This document shows, piece by piece, positions 8,504 to 17,492 of a DNA stretch of 64,000 bases. The first letter of the stretch is position 1. The number at the start of each line of letters is the position of its first letter. Below the pieces are notes generated by a model. It was not told the DNA's origin and did no database searches. It saw nothing but the letters and a program-made list of their open reading frames with translations. The stretch is from QQVM01 sp964544885. GTDB taxonomy: Bacteria > Bacteroidota > Bacteroidia > AKYH767-A > 2013-40CM-41-45. The stretch covers positions 180,198 through 244,197 of the forward strand of contig CAZJDX010000001.1 of the NCBI GenBank assembly GCA_964544885.1, read 5' to 3'. A program made the translations under genes and the position numbers.

Positions 8504-9793
8504 TCAGGACACTTCCCCGGTTTCGTCAGGGCCTGGAGGGAATTCTATAGTGAAAACATGCATCTGCTCACGGTAGGTATAATGTATTTCGCAATTGATG
8601 TGATCGCAGACTTTTTTTACGATCGCCAGACCCAGGCCTACCGAATCCGGCTGATCGCCTTTCTTGAACCTTTCGAAAATCTGGTCGTCAGCAATGGTGA
8701 GAGGATAGCCGCTGTTGGAAATTTCGAGCTTATTCTTATCCAGCTTTATCCTTAATTCCCCTTCATTCCTGTTGTACTTTATCGCATTTGAGATCAGGTT
8801 GCTGAGCAGTATATCGGCAAGATTTGCATTTATATCCAGTGTTACATCTTCGTCCATCTCGGTTACTACTTTCAGGTTTCTGGAAGAAATAAAAAGGTCG
8901 AACTTATCCAGCTGAATTCTGATCAGTGTACTCAGATTAAGCGGCTGGGAAACGTTGTACTGATCATTCTCAATTCTCGTCAGGAGAATAAGACTCTTGT
9001 TCATCTTTGACAGCCTGTTCACCGAATCAAGGGAGCTGCGGATATGAGCGAGCTGTTCCGGGTCGAGTTTCTCGCTCTGCACCAGCAATTCAAGTTTTGA
9101 ACGGATGATCGCCAGAGGGGTTTGAGTCTCATGCGACATATTCTCCGTAAACTCCCGGAGGTTCCTGTAATCGCGGGCTACTTTATCTGTAAGCTTGCTG
9201 AGTTCAACGTTCAGCGTATTGAATTCCTCGATCTCGGATCGCTGGAAACTTACCCTTTCCCCTTCATGAAGGTCAAAGTGTTTCAGTCCGCTTAATGCCC
9301 GGTAAAAAGGTTTCCACACTCTCTTTGAAAACCACCGGTTCAGAAAATAAAAACAGGCTATGATATCAATGGCCACCAGTAACAAGGTCAGCGCGACTCC
9401 GCTGAACAGGTCTTCCGTCTGCGTCAGTCTTCTCCAGAGCGTAATACGGTAGCTTTCTTCCCCTATGAGTTGTTCGTAGGAAAGCCTGCGAAAGGGAACG
9501 ACCTTGTCCTCATAGGGATCATACTTGTTCGTATCAACCAGTGATACCCTGAAGGTGGTGAATTTATCCAGCGGTTCGATCTCTATTCTGTCACCGATAA
9601 CGAACTGAATTCCCTGTATGTCGCCCTGAGAGGAGAGTTGTTTTTCGATCTCCATCTTTTCAAACAACATGTGTTCAGAGATCTCGTTGTCAACCAGGTA
9701 AAATACGCGGTAGGCCAGAAATGCGCTGCTTATGAGAAGAAGCGCCAGCGCGATTGCTATATAATACCTGTTAGTGACATTTAAAAGTTTCAT
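8504..9793 (-). CDS. Two-component sensor histidine kinase
   Basis: The 429-residue protein has two membrane segments (about 8-30 and 133-158) enclosing a roughly 100-residue periplasmic sensor region without a recognisable fold. The dimerisation/phosphoacceptor helix carries His221 in SHETQTPLAIIRS. The ATPase domain shows the N box (LLSNLISNAIKYN) and the glycine-rich lid (DSVGLGLAIVKKV). It overlaps the upstream response regulator gene by four bases (ATGA), so the two are co-transcribed and translationally coupled. The ligand is unknown. The glycine-rich surface protein lies directly downstream and could be a target, but that is only inferred from position. Confidence 0.93.
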   Translation of the reverse strand: MKLLNVTNRYYIAIALALLLISSAFLAYRVFYLVDNEISEHMLFEKMEIEKQLSSQGDIQGIQFVIGDRIEIEPLDKFTTFRVSLVDTNKYDPYEDKVVPFRRLSYEQLIGEESYRITLWRRLTQTEDLFSGVALTLLLVAIDIIACFYFLNRWFSKRVWKPFYRALSGLKHFDLHEGERVSFQRSEIEEFNTLNVELSKLTDKVARDYRNLREFTENMSHETQTPLAIIRSKLELLVQSEKLDPEQLAHIRSSLDSVNRLSKMNKSLILLTRIENDQYNVSQPLNLSTLIRIQLDKFDLFISSRNLKVVTEMDEDVTLDINANLADILLSNLISNAIKYNRNEGELRIKLDKNKLEISNSGYPLTIADDQIFERFKKGDQPDSVGLGLAIVKKVCDHINCEIHYTYREQMHVFTIEFPPGPDETGEVS

Positions 9794-10467
9794 TCGTTGG
9801 AAAATTTATATCCAACGCCATAGACGGATTTAAGATAATCCTTCCCGCCGTTGTCGGTAATCTTCTTACGGAGGTTTTTTATATGGCTGTATATAAAGTC
9901 AAATGAATCGGCCATGTCGGCATGGTCTCCCCACAGATGTTCGGCGATAGATTCCTTGGTAAGCACTTTATTGCTGTTGCTGAGGAAATAGAGCAGAAGT
10001 TCATGCTCCTTTTTCGTAAGGCTGATCAGTTTGTCGTTAACATACATCAGCATTTCATCGGGAATGACCCGCAGTTCGTTGTGCACGATCTCATTTTGTC
10101 CCTGGTAGGACCGTCTCCGGTACACTGATTTGATCCTGGCTACAAGCTCGGGCATGTAAAAGGGTTTGGTTACATAATCATCCGCGCCGATGTTCAGTCC
10201 CTTTAACCTGTCGTCAAGAGAGTTTCTTGCCGAAACAATCACAACTCCTGTCTGATGGTCTTTCTTTTGCAATTCTTCGATGAGCTTTAATCCGCTTCCA
10301 TCGGGTAAGCCGATATCAAGTACTATACAGTCAAAATCATTATGATTGATCTTATCAACCGCATCCGTCAGGTTCGTTGATTGCTCACAGGTCATTCCTG
10401 TTCCTTTGAGAAAAGAAACCATGCTTTGAAGCAGATCCTGCTCATCTTCTACAATTAGTATTTTCAT
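9790..10467 (-). CDS. OmpR/PhoB-family response regulator
   Basis: This 225-residue regulator has a receiver domain with acidic pocket residues Glu7 and Asp8, phosphoacceptor Asp51 (CIVLDIGLPDG), and the conserved Lys in VTKPF near residue 101. The C-terminal winged helix (about 130-223: LISLTKKEHELLLYFL, VYGVGYKF) is the OmpR type. It is the first gene of the pair with the histidine kinase, overlapping it by four bases. A 454-base gap separates it from the divergent lipoprotein gene, leaving room for its own promoter. Confidence 0.95.
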   Translation of the reverse strand: MKILIVEDEQDLLQSMVSFLKGTGMTCEQSTNLTDAVDKINHNDFDCIVLDIGLPDGSGLKLIEELQKKDHQTGVVIVSARNSLDDRLKGLNIGADDYVTKPFYMPELVARIKSVYRRRSYQGQNEIVHNELRVIPDEMLMYVNDKLISLTKKEHELLLYFLSNSNKVLTKESIAEHLWGDHADMADSFDFIYSHIKNLRKKITDNGGKDYLKSVYGVGYKFSNE

Positions 10468-10921
10468 GTTCTTTCTTTTTAATATCCACTTCCATCATTC
10501 TTCCTCACAATTCTATCCATTCCCGGGTCGGTCATCCTTCACTATTCAATACGATGTGTGAGTATGCTTCCCATCATGTATGATCCGGTGATAATCTTTT
10601 AGGCTTAATTCCCTGTAAATTTAGAAAAGAAGATGGATTGCCTGTTGATTTTTAACAAGACCTCTAAAAACTCAGATTGGATTCAGAATCCCGGATAATC
10701 CCATGTTTTCCAGTTAAAGGATTGCCTTATAAAACCATCGGGAAACTCCAGAACCCGTGTTCCCTGAAACCCTTACCGGTTATATTAAAATAGACCGGGG
10801 GTATTGTATCAATGGTATTAGTATTTTTATCTTTGTTATTCTGTAAACCACTTGTTTTGCGGAAGTCCTGATGAACGATGGATTCCGGAATGCCGTTCAT
10901 CCGGCCCATATTCTTTACTTG
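10468..10921. other. Divergent intergenic region between the response regulator and lipoprotein genes
   Basis: This 454-base gap lies between oppositely oriented genes. It is AT-rich, with no convincing reading frame or RNA gene. The only recognisable element is a candidate plus-strand promoter near 10803-10835. Confidence 0.5.
10803..10835 (+). promoter_or_regulatory. Candidate Bacteroidota promoter for the lipoprotein/DUF5777 pair
   Basis: ATTG at 10803-10806 and TATCTTTG at 10828-10835, spaced by 21 bases, approximate the TTTG / TANNTTTG consensus. The predicted transcript would start about 80 bases before the lipoprotein ATG. Confidence 0.4.
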
Positions 10922-11314
10922 ATGCGATCGAATTTCTTTCTGCTCATTCTCTCCGCAGCTTTCCTTGCACTCACATCGTGTTCATACGACAACCTGGCGG
11001 AGATACATCCAAACTCAGAGGATGAGAATAGCTGTGATACGAACAGGGTGATCTCCTATATGGCAGACATAGTACCGATCATGTCAAACAGCTGCGGAGC
11101 CAATAATAACTGCCATAAAAGCGGCAGTAGCGACAGTGATATCCCTCTGGATGATATCAGGAGTATCCGCGACCTGGCCGCAGACGGATCTCTTCTGGGA
11201 TCAATTCTTCACGAAAGCGGATATGAACCGATGCCTGACGGGGGATCACAGCTTTCCTCTTGCAGCATACAAAAAATTCAGGCCTGGATCAATCAGGGCA
11301 CACTTAATAACTGA
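10922..11314 (+). CDS. Lipoprotein with a C-x5-CH motif
   Basis: The start is the ATG at 10922, which gives a proper lipoprotein signal (MRSNFFLLILSAAFLALTSC, lipidated Cys20); the longer frame from 10871 would bury it. The 130-residue product contains SCGANNNCHKSG, a cysteine pair followed by His, within a pattern (PIMSNSCGAN, LDDIRSIRDLAADGSLLGSI, QLSSCSIQKIQAWINQG) that resembles small c-type cytochrome-like lipoproteins of Bacteroidota. The spacing C-x5-CH differs from the canonical C-x2-CH haem site, so haem binding is uncertain. It is followed seven bases later by the DUF5777 gene, and such pairs are familiar in this phylum. Confidence 0.8.
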   Translation: MRSNFFLLILSAAFLALTSCSYDNLAEIHPNSEDENSCDTNRVISYMADIVPIMSNSCGANNNCHKSGSSDSDIPLDDIRSIRDLAADGSLLGSILHESGYEPMPDGGSQLSSCSIQKIQAWINQGTLNN

Positions 11315-11321
11315 CATAACT

Positions 11322-12215
11322 ATGTATTTAAAAAAAATCGTACTCCTTTTGTTTTTGTGCTTAACCAGCGGCTTTACGCAGGGTCAGGACCTTCTGGATC
11401 TGATAGAGCCCACAAAGGAGGAATCAACGGAAAAGGACTTCGCGATAGCGACCTTTAAGAGCACACGGTTGGTAAATATGCATACGCTCGAATCGGTTGG
11501 TCCGCGAACTCTTGATTTCAGGATCTCTCACCGCTTTGGCCCGGTGAACAGCGGATCTTATAATGCATGGGGTATTGATGGGCCGGCCAATATCCGCCTG
11601 AGCCTTGAATACAGTTTTGAAGGACGTCTTATGTTTGGCATCGGCAGAAGTTCCTATGAAAAAGTAGTGGATGGTTTTTTAAAGTACAGACTTCTTCGTC
11701 AGACCACCGACAACAAAATGCCTGTCAGTATGACTCTCTTTGCAGGAATGTATTATACGGCTTTGAAAGACGCTAATGCAATTTCAAATGGTTACGATAA
11801 ATACAAACCTGCCACGAACAGGTATTCCTATGCCTACCAGTTGCTCATAGGCAGGAAATTCAGCCCTTCATTCTCCTTACAAATCGCACCCTGGATGGTT
11901 CATTACAACCTTGTGGAAAGAAGCGCTGATAAAAATGACGTATTTGGGGTTTCTGGAATGTTTCGTCTGAAATTCACGAAGCGTTCCGCGATTACTATGG
12001 AGTATGCATACCGCCTGCCAGATTACAGTGAAAAAAAGTACTACGACAGTATGGGAATCGGCTATGAGATAGAAACGGGAGGGCACGTTTTTCAGATCCA
12101 CCTGGTGAATTCATTTGGTCTCGTCGAAACCCAGTTCTTTCCTCATACGGATTCTGAGTGGAATGATGCCGGAATACGCCTCGGCTTTAATGTGAGCAGG
12201 GTCTTCACGCTTTGA
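11322..12215 (+). CDS. DUF5777-like outer membrane beta-barrel protein
   Basis: The ATG at 11322 gives a clean signal peptide (MYLKKIVLLLFLCLTSGFTQGQ); a longer frame from 11136 runs through the lipoprotein gene and is rejected. The 297-residue mature protein is rich in alternating aromatic/polar strands (RTLDFRISHRFGPVNSG, YKPATNRYSYAYQLLIGRKF, AITMEYAYRLPDYSEKKYY), as expected for an outer membrane barrel. The motif RTLDFRISHRFG and the overall length fit the DUF5777 family as I remember it. It probably forms one operon with the upstream Cys/His lipoprotein. Its stop is one base from the convergent DUF1223 stop. Function within the family is unknown. Confidence 0.75.
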   Translation: MYLKKIVLLLFLCLTSGFTQGQDLLDLIEPTKEESTEKDFAIATFKSTRLVNMHTLESVGPRTLDFRISHRFGPVNSGSYNAWGIDGPANIRLSLEYSFEGRLMFGIGRSSYEKVVDGFLKYRLLRQTTDNKMPVSMTLFAGMYYTALKDANAISNGYDKYKPATNRYSYAYQLLIGRKFSPSFSLQIAPWMVHYNLVERSADKNDVFGVSGMFRLKFTKRSAITMEYAYRLPDYSEKKYYDSMGIGYEIETGGHVFQIHLVNSFGLVETQFFPHTDSEWNDAGIRLGFNVSRVFTL

Positions 12216-12216
12216 T

Positions 12217-12966
12217 CTATCGCTGCATCTCTTTATCAAGGGTTATTCCATCCGCCGCCAGAATTCTGTAATTTTGTTTATGCTGCAAAAAGCCTATAAT
12301 ATTAGCGTTATTTGACTTCTTCCGGTCTCTCAGAAAAACACCGGTTTTTCCGGTCGCAGCAGGACTGTTAACTGCGAAAAGAGTTTTGACCACATGATCA
12401 TGATGCAGGGTTTTGCCTGCGTTCTCTCCCTTGGTTATACGGCTTGTTAAACTGTCCTCCGTATAAGCGATTTGCAGAACAAGATTTTTGTCCTCCTTAT
12501 TGTGAGACCAGGAAATATAAGCCGTATCATTTTTTAAGGAGTCGAGAGTAATTTTCAACAATACATCCTGTGTTTTCGATAAAGCGATTTTCACCGCCGA
12601 CTTTATCTTCTCCTTCTCCTTTAAGGTATACTCTGAGGCGCCACTCAGGACAAACTGCGGAGTGTACATTTCATGAGAAGGCAGAACCCTGGAATAATTT
12701 TCCTGTCTGCGCGTGTATTGCAAACGGCTGAAAGGATCTTTCCACCCCAGCTTGTTCCAATAATCTACGTGATAGGTCAGACAAAATATTTCTTTGCCAT
12801 CCGACCGGTGCTCTTTATATATTTCTTTCAGGAAGGACCCGGCTTCTTCACAAAGTCCATCGCCTTCGGAGGTAAACAATTCTACGACGGTAAAGGATTT
12901 CCCGTGCTGCGCCTGAACATACACGAAGGGGAATAAAATGAAAAGTAAGGCAACCAATGCTTTCAT
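12217..12966 (-). CDS. DUF1223-family thioredoxin-fold protein with one catalytic Cys lost
   Basis: The ATG at 12966 is chosen because it begins a signal peptide (MKALVALLFILFPFVYVQAQ); the frame from 13017 has no signal at its start. The 249-residue protein shows the family motifs VVELFTSEG, YHVDYWNKLGWKDPF, YTRRQ and YTPQFVLSG. In the family the active site reads about TSQGCSSCPPAD; here it is TSEGDGLCEEAG, so the first cysteine is Asp36 and only Cys39 remains. It is probably periplasmic and may no longer be a dithiol oxidoreductase. It starts 17 bases after the ACMSD stop codon, likely in the same transcript. Confidence 0.85.
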   Translation of the reverse strand: MKALVALLFILFPFVYVQAQHGKSFTVVELFTSEGDGLCEEAGSFLKEIYKEHRSDGKEIFCLTYHVDYWNKLGWKDPFSRLQYTRRQENYSRVLPSHEMYTPQFVLSGASEYTLKEKEKIKSAVKIALSKTQDVLLKITLDSLKNDTAYISWSHNKEDKNLVLQIAYTEDSLTSRITKGENAGKTLHHDHVVKTLFAVNSPAATGKTGVFLRDRKKSNNANIIGFLQHKQNYRILAADGITLDKEMQR

Positions 12967-12983
12967 GAACTGAATTTGGAATT

Positions 12984-13988
12984 CTACGCAAAATGATCTT
13001 TTGACATTCCAAGCCATTCGAGAGCTGTTCCGCTGAAGAGCCTCTCCTTTACTTCCGGGGAATAGGGCATTGAATCAATCAGTGATCCCGGTTTGAGTTC
13101 TCCGAGGGGGAATGGATAATCCGTACCCAAGGCGATGCGGTCGGATCCCATCAGCGTGACAAGGTAATCAAGCATCAGCGGATCATGTACCAGACTGTCC
13201 AGGTAAAACCTGTTAAGGTACTCTCGTGGGTTTACTTTATTATCCACCGCCACCAGATCAGGACGCACATTAAATCCGTGCTCGATTCTGCCGATGGTTG
13301 AAGGAAATGAGCCTCCGCCATGAGCAAAGGCAACCCGGAGGCCGGGTAATCGCTCGAAGATTCCGCCAAAGATCATGGAACAGATGGCGAGAGATGTTTC
13401 TGCAGGCATACCTACCAGCCAGGGCAACCAATACCTGTTCATTTTTTCTTTTCCCATCATATCCCAGGGATGAACGAAAACCGCCGCGCCAAGCTCCCGG
13501 GCAGCTTCAAACACAGTAAAAAGTTCCGGGGCATTCAGGTTCCATTCATTCACATGAGATCCGATTTGTACCCCTTTCAACCCGATACGCATACAGCGCT
13601 CCAGTTCTTTTACGGCAAGATCAGGCGCCTGCAAGGGGATCGTACCTAAACCCGTGAAACGACGGGGATAACGGTTCACAATATCCGCAATGTGATCATT
13701 GAGGAACATAGAAACATCGAGTGCATCTCCGGCTTTAGCCCAATAACTGAACATGACAGGTATGGTAGAAAGAACCTGCACATCCACTTGATGATGATCA
13801 CACTCTTTGATTCTGACACCGGGATCCCAGCAGTTATCCTGAATCTCTCTGAAAAATTTACCGTCCTGCATCATTCTTGCGCAACACGGCTTGTGATGCT
13901 CAAGAGAAATGAAACCTCCGTAACCGTACTTCTTCCCGAAGTCAGGAAGGTGTTCAGGAATAATGTGTGTATGAATATCAATTCTCAT
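12984..13988 (-). CDS. nbaD: 2-amino-3-carboxymuconate-6-semialdehyde decarboxylase (ACMSD)
   Basis: This zinc amidohydrolase-superfamily enzyme decarboxylates ACMS, steering tryptophan/3-hydroxyanthranilate breakdown away from quinolinate (NAD) synthesis. The start at 13988 gives MRIDIHTHIIPEH, with the metal-binding HxH at residues 6 and 8. Further signature segments are DGKFFREIQDNCWDP, STIPVMFSYWAKAGD, HVNEWNLNAPELF, VHPWDMMG, FAHGGGSFP and GTDYPFPLGELKPG, containing the remaining His ligands and the catalytic Asp. Similarity to animal ACMSD is striking throughout, and the 334-residue length matches. It starts one base after the stop of the TMTC-like gene and is followed by DUF1223, suggesting a three-gene transcript. 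The dioxygenase making its substrate is 4 kb upstream on the same strand. Confidence 0.95.
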   Translation of the reverse strand: MRIDIHTHIIPEHLPDFGKKYGYGGFISLEHHKPCCARMMQDGKFFREIQDNCWDPGVRIKECDHHQVDVQVLSTIPVMFSYWAKAGDALDVSMFLNDHIADIVNRYPRRFTGLGTIPLQAPDLAVKELERCMRIGLKGVQIGSHVNEWNLNAPELFTVFEAARELGAAVFVHPWDMMGKEKMNRYWLPWLVGMPAETSLAICSMIFGGIFERLPGLRVAFAHGGGSFPSTIGRIEHGFNVRPDLVAVDNKVNPREYLNRFYLDSLVHDPLMLDYLVTLMGSDRIALGTDYPFPLGELKPGSLIDSMPYSPEVKERLFSGTALEWLGMSKDHFA

Positions 13989-13989
13989 A

Positions 13990-15993
13990 TTAATTTTTCG
14001 CTCCTTGTAGTTTCTCACCTATGGCTGTATACTTCGCCGCATTCTGTTCATCGCCCAGATTCCGGTATGTGGTTGCAAGCATCTGGTAGGTAATGAGGGA
14101 TTCGGGATCCAGGTCAATGGCTATCAGGAAATAATCAACGGCTAACAGAAAATTCTTTCTGGCTTCTTCAAGCAACTTATCCCTGTTCGCGGAATCCTGC
14201 AAGGCCTGTTGCTTGTAGTTATGACCATAAACACCATACACCGCTCCAATGTTTGTCACCGCATGACTGTAGTATGGGTTTAGCTTGTAGGCTTCCTTAA
14301 AATACCTCAGGGCTTCCTCATAACGACCGGTTTCAAAAAGAAGATTCGCGTAATTATTTTGAGCTACAGGAAAAGTGGGATTCTTTTCGATGCTCACAAT
14401 ATAGTTCTCTTCCGCGGCTTTATAATTTTTGAGCTTGTGGTGAATGAATCCACGCCGCTGAAAAGCGTCAGGATAATTCGGGTATATCATGATACTGGTA
14501 TCCAGATGATGAAGGGCTAGCTCAAGTACCTGCCTCATCTCAACGGAATCCCTGAACTTCGCGATTTCATCGTCAGAAGAAATATGATTGGCGAAATAGA
14601 ATTGCATGTGAGCGCTTTCCGGCACCTTGCGTATGTCGGCACCGAACAGGGTCTTGTCACTCTCCCAATCCTTGTTTCTTGCATAGGTGTGAATACTGTA
14701 AAAAACGGCGATGACTGCGGAAATTACCAGCGTAAACTTGTTGGATATAAAAAAAGCAGATAAGCGGTTTGGCTTTTCGGGACTCTCCGGAAAGATCTTC
14801 GCGATCAGAACCGATACAGCGAGGACAAAACCCAGTGAGGGCATGAATAACAACCGCTCTCCATAATTTGTTCCGATCAGGAAGAAAACATTGGAAACAA
14901 GACTCAAGGTGATCAGAAAGTACAGCGCTGCAAACGACAGGATATCTTTCTTCCTGAAGCGGATCATTGCATATATACCGATGGCAAGGTAAGCTGCCAG
15001 AGAGAGGATGAAGGTAGGGCTGCCGAGTCCGACAACCTTGAAGTGATTGTACGATCCGTCAGATACCATTTCGACCGGATACAATAATTGTTTCAGATAA
15101 ACACCCAGCAGAAAGATGGCGTTCGCTGTCCGTAATACGGAATCTTTAATATCTACCAGGGAATTATCCACGACGGCAATCAAACCGCTTCCGGCAGATA
15201 CAATATTGCTTCTGATGAGAAGAAAAACTGCGGCCGCAAGCGCCAGAGGAATCATGCTTGATGCCATTCTTTTTTTCCAGTCATCATTAAAAAAATAAAG
15301 CATAAGAGGGATTACCGCCAGCCATGTAATGGCAGACTCTTTGGAAAGAAATGCCATGAAATACAGTACAAAAGCTGCTATAAGATTTAAAAATTTCCCA
15401 CCCCGTACGTAGTGAAGAATAAAATAAACCGTAGACAAACAAAAGAAGAGGCACATAATTTCATCACGACTCTTAATATTTGCTACTACCTCTGTATGGA
15501 TGGGATGAGTTGCGAAAAGTACCGAAGCCATAAAAGGGATAAGAAGATTTCCGCGAAAACAAAGCGTGAGTACCTTGAAAAGCAACATACAGGTCAGCGC
15601 GAAAAACAACACATTTACCCAGTGTCCGAGCGCCGGAGTATCGGGCGCCAGTTGCCATTCAAGCGCGAACATAGCCTTTGACAAGGGCCGGTATAGAGAT
15701 ATGTCCACCATATTGGTTCCGGCTCTGTAAGTGCTGGAAAATATCTCAGGCCAGGCGCTTATTCCCTTTTTTGTCAGCCAGTTCTCCGGAATCAGGCCAA
15801 AATCATCCAGCACATACTGGTGATCAAGTGTATTGCTGTACACGGTAAAGGCGATGATCCCCGTAAACAGCATGAGCCATCTGCGGAGTGAATTACCGCT
15901 TCGAGATATTTCCCTTTGCTTTTTCTCAGAAAACTTTTTTTCCGGAGACTGCTGTTGCAGGGCGATCTTTTCCTTACGGGTCAGTTTTTTCAT
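13990..15993 (-). CDS. TMTC-like GT-C membrane protein with TPR repeats
   Basis: The 667-residue protein starts with a basic cytoplasmic tail, then about ten membrane segments (about 38-430). The first periplasmic loop has the acidic pair in QYVLDDFGLI expected of GT-C lipid-sugar glycosyltransferases. Further family-like segments are YRPLSKAMFALEW, LFATHPIHTEVVANIKSRDE and KESAITWLA. The C-terminal 200 residues hold three to four TPR units (AFQRRGFIHHKLKNYKAAEENY, NNYANLLFETGRYEEALRYF). This architecture matches TMTC/DUF1736 proteins, which are O-mannosyltransferases in animals. Bacteroidota glycosylate many exported proteins, so a periplasmic glycosyltransferase role is plausible but unproven. 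It ends one base before the ACMSD start. Confidence 0.82.
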   Translation of the reverse strand: MKKLTRKEKIALQQQSPEKKFSEKKQREISRSGNSLRRWLMLFTGIIAFTVYSNTLDHQYVLDDFGLIPENWLTKKGISAWPEIFSSTYRAGTNMVDISLYRPLSKAMFALEWQLAPDTPALGHWVNVLFFALTCMLLFKVLTLCFRGNLLIPFMASVLFATHPIHTEVVANIKSRDEIMCLFFCLSTVYFILHYVRGGKFLNLIAAFVLYFMAFLSKESAITWLAVIPLMLYFFNDDWKKRMASSMIPLALAAAVFLLIRSNIVSAGSGLIAVVDNSLVDIKDSVLRTANAIFLLGVYLKQLLYPVEMVSDGSYNHFKVVGLGSPTFILSLAAYLAIGIYAMIRFRKKDILSFAALYFLITLSLVSNVFFLIGTNYGERLLFMPSLGFVLAVSVLIAKIFPESPEKPNRLSAFFISNKFTLVISAVIAVFYSIHTYARNKDWESDKTLFGADIRKVPESAHMQFYFANHISSDDEIAKFRDSVEMRQVLELALHHLDTSIMIYPNYPDAFQRRGFIHHKLKNYKAAEENYIVSIEKNPTFPVAQNNYANLLFETGRYEEALRYFKEAYKLNPYYSHAVTNIGAVYGVYGHNYKQQALQDSANRDKLLEEARKNFLLAVDYFLIAIDLDPESLITYQMLATTYRNLGDEQNAAKYTAIGEKLQGAKN

Positions 15994-16091
15994 GTACGCG
16001 TAAAGCTAAAGCATTTATTAAACGGATTGAAATCCGGCCGCAATTTTTTCCCAATTGTTTCTGAATCCCGTGTAGCGGGGGAAGGGAAAAA

Positions 16092-17492
16092 TTATTGCAC
16101 CACAATTCGCTTACTATACCTTATTTCTCCTTTACGGAAACTGACGATATAAATTCCCGGCATAATATTATGAGGAACTGTGAAGTGCAAATCATGAGAT
16201 GATCGGCCTTTTAATTCAATGTCTTTAACTGTAGTTTTACCGTCAATTGATATCAGAGATATTTCTTCGGCATAGGAAATAAAATTTCCGAGATACAGTA
16301 AAGCGCCGGTCCGCACAGGATTGGGAAATATTTTCTCTAATAGGAACTCCGGGGAAGTCAAATTAGTTAAAAGGGAATCATTTAACCTGATTATATATCC
16401 CTTAGTTCCCGTTCCAATGTACTTTGAGCCGGCCAAATAGATTTTGCTGTTATGAAATTTCATTTTCACGGGTTCAAACCCCTGGAAAAATGAGGGTGAC
16501 GTAAAGACAATTTGGCCCACACTGTCGAATCTACTGATGGAGCAATCCATTCCACACATCATGATATTTTCATGATAGCTTAAATGATAATATCTTGGGT
16601 AATGAACAAAGTTATGCCGAGCTGACCATTGAAAATTTCCGGTAGAATCAACTTTTATTATATCCATCAAGTTAAAGCTTGTTGACAAAAGTATATATCC
16701 GCCGGGAGTAGGGAATACATCTTCACTGGAAGCATTCGTATTTCCGGTTGAATAGCTATGTTGCCAGATGACCAAACCATTTGTATCAATTAAGGTAAGT
16801 TGAGGCAATATGTTAGCAGTGATGGTATCATCGGTAGATCCTCCTATGATAATGTGGTTTTCTGAGGCTAGGATTCCATTCTTGGTAACAGGAGGAATGA
16901 TCCCTGGCAAATGAATTATTTGTAAAATACTTCCGTTCAAATCTGTTTTAAAAATAACCCCCTTTCTGAAAAATTGAACTGGTGGTCTATTACAGAAATA
17001 GCCAACAAAATATAACTGGTTTTGTATCTCCAGAAAATCTGAAATAACAAGATGGGTATCGGTTGAGGCAAAAGGCATAAACTGCCACAAGAGCATACCG
17101 ATGGTATCAAATGCCATAATGATTGGGTAATCAAAAGGGTAAGTGTACTCGCTTTGCTTAACCATCACGTACCGGTTTCCGGAAATTTCATGGATAATTT
17201 TACCTGCACCGAAAATAGAACTGGTACTGTTAAATACAGACCATTTGATTTGACCTTCTAGATCGGTTTTAATTACAAAATAATCTTCGGGTCCATTATG
17301 ATACCAAGCTCCCCCTGTAATCAAAATAGAACTATCGCTGGTTAGAGTCATGTCATTTACTGAAGAGAAATGCCTGGAAAGATCATAAGGGTAAATAAAA
17401 TCCGGTAATTGAGCTGATGAATAATTTACCGATTGGGTAAACATGGTTATCCAGAAAATTAGAATTTTTATTTTTGATGTTTCGCTGACCAT
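16092..17492 (-). CDS. T9SS-sorted beta-propeller-like protein
   Basis: The 466-residue protein has an N-terminal export signal (about residues 8-28) and repeated short motifs such as GQIKWSVFNS, GMLLWQFMPF, GLVIWQHSYS and GNFQWSARHN, each following a TD/ID turn. These resemble PQQ/delta-60-like beta-propeller blades. The last 85 residues are a T9SS type A domain (IFPNPVRTGALLYLG, MPGIYIVSF, SKRIVVQ). It looks like a distant relative of the protein at 60398-61990. It is single, flanked by a 98-base gap to the TMTC-like gene and a 481-base gap upstream, and appears AT-richer than its neighbours. The ligand or substrate is unknown. Confidence 0.83.
   Translation of the reverse strand: MVSETSKIKILIFWITMFTQSVNYSSAQLPDFIYPYDLSRHFSSVNDMTLTSDSSILITGGAWYHNGPEDYFVIKTDLEGQIKWSVFNSTSSIFGAGKIIHEISGNRYVMVKQSEYTYPFDYPIIMAFDTIGMLLWQFMPFASTDTHLVISDFLEIQNQLYFVGYFCNRPPVQFFRKGVIFKTDLNGSILQIIHLPGIIPPVTKNGILASENHIIIGGSTDDTITANILPQLTLIDTNGLVIWQHSYSTGNTNASSEDVFPTPGGYILLSTSFNLMDIIKVDSTGNFQWSARHNFVHYPRYYHLSYHENIMMCGMDCSISRFDSVGQIVFTSPSFFQGFEPVKMKFHNSKIYLAGSKYIGTGTKGYIIRLNDSLLTNLTSPEFLLEKIFPNPVRTGALLYLGNFISYAEEISLISIDGKTTVKDIELKGRSSHDLHFTVPHNIMPGIYIVSFRKGEIRYSKRIVVQ

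Noticed and set aside
8336..8755. A 139-codon plus-strand frame between the glycine-rich and kinase genes
   Set aside because: Most of it overlaps the 3' end of the histidine kinase in antisense, and the product has no family-like features.
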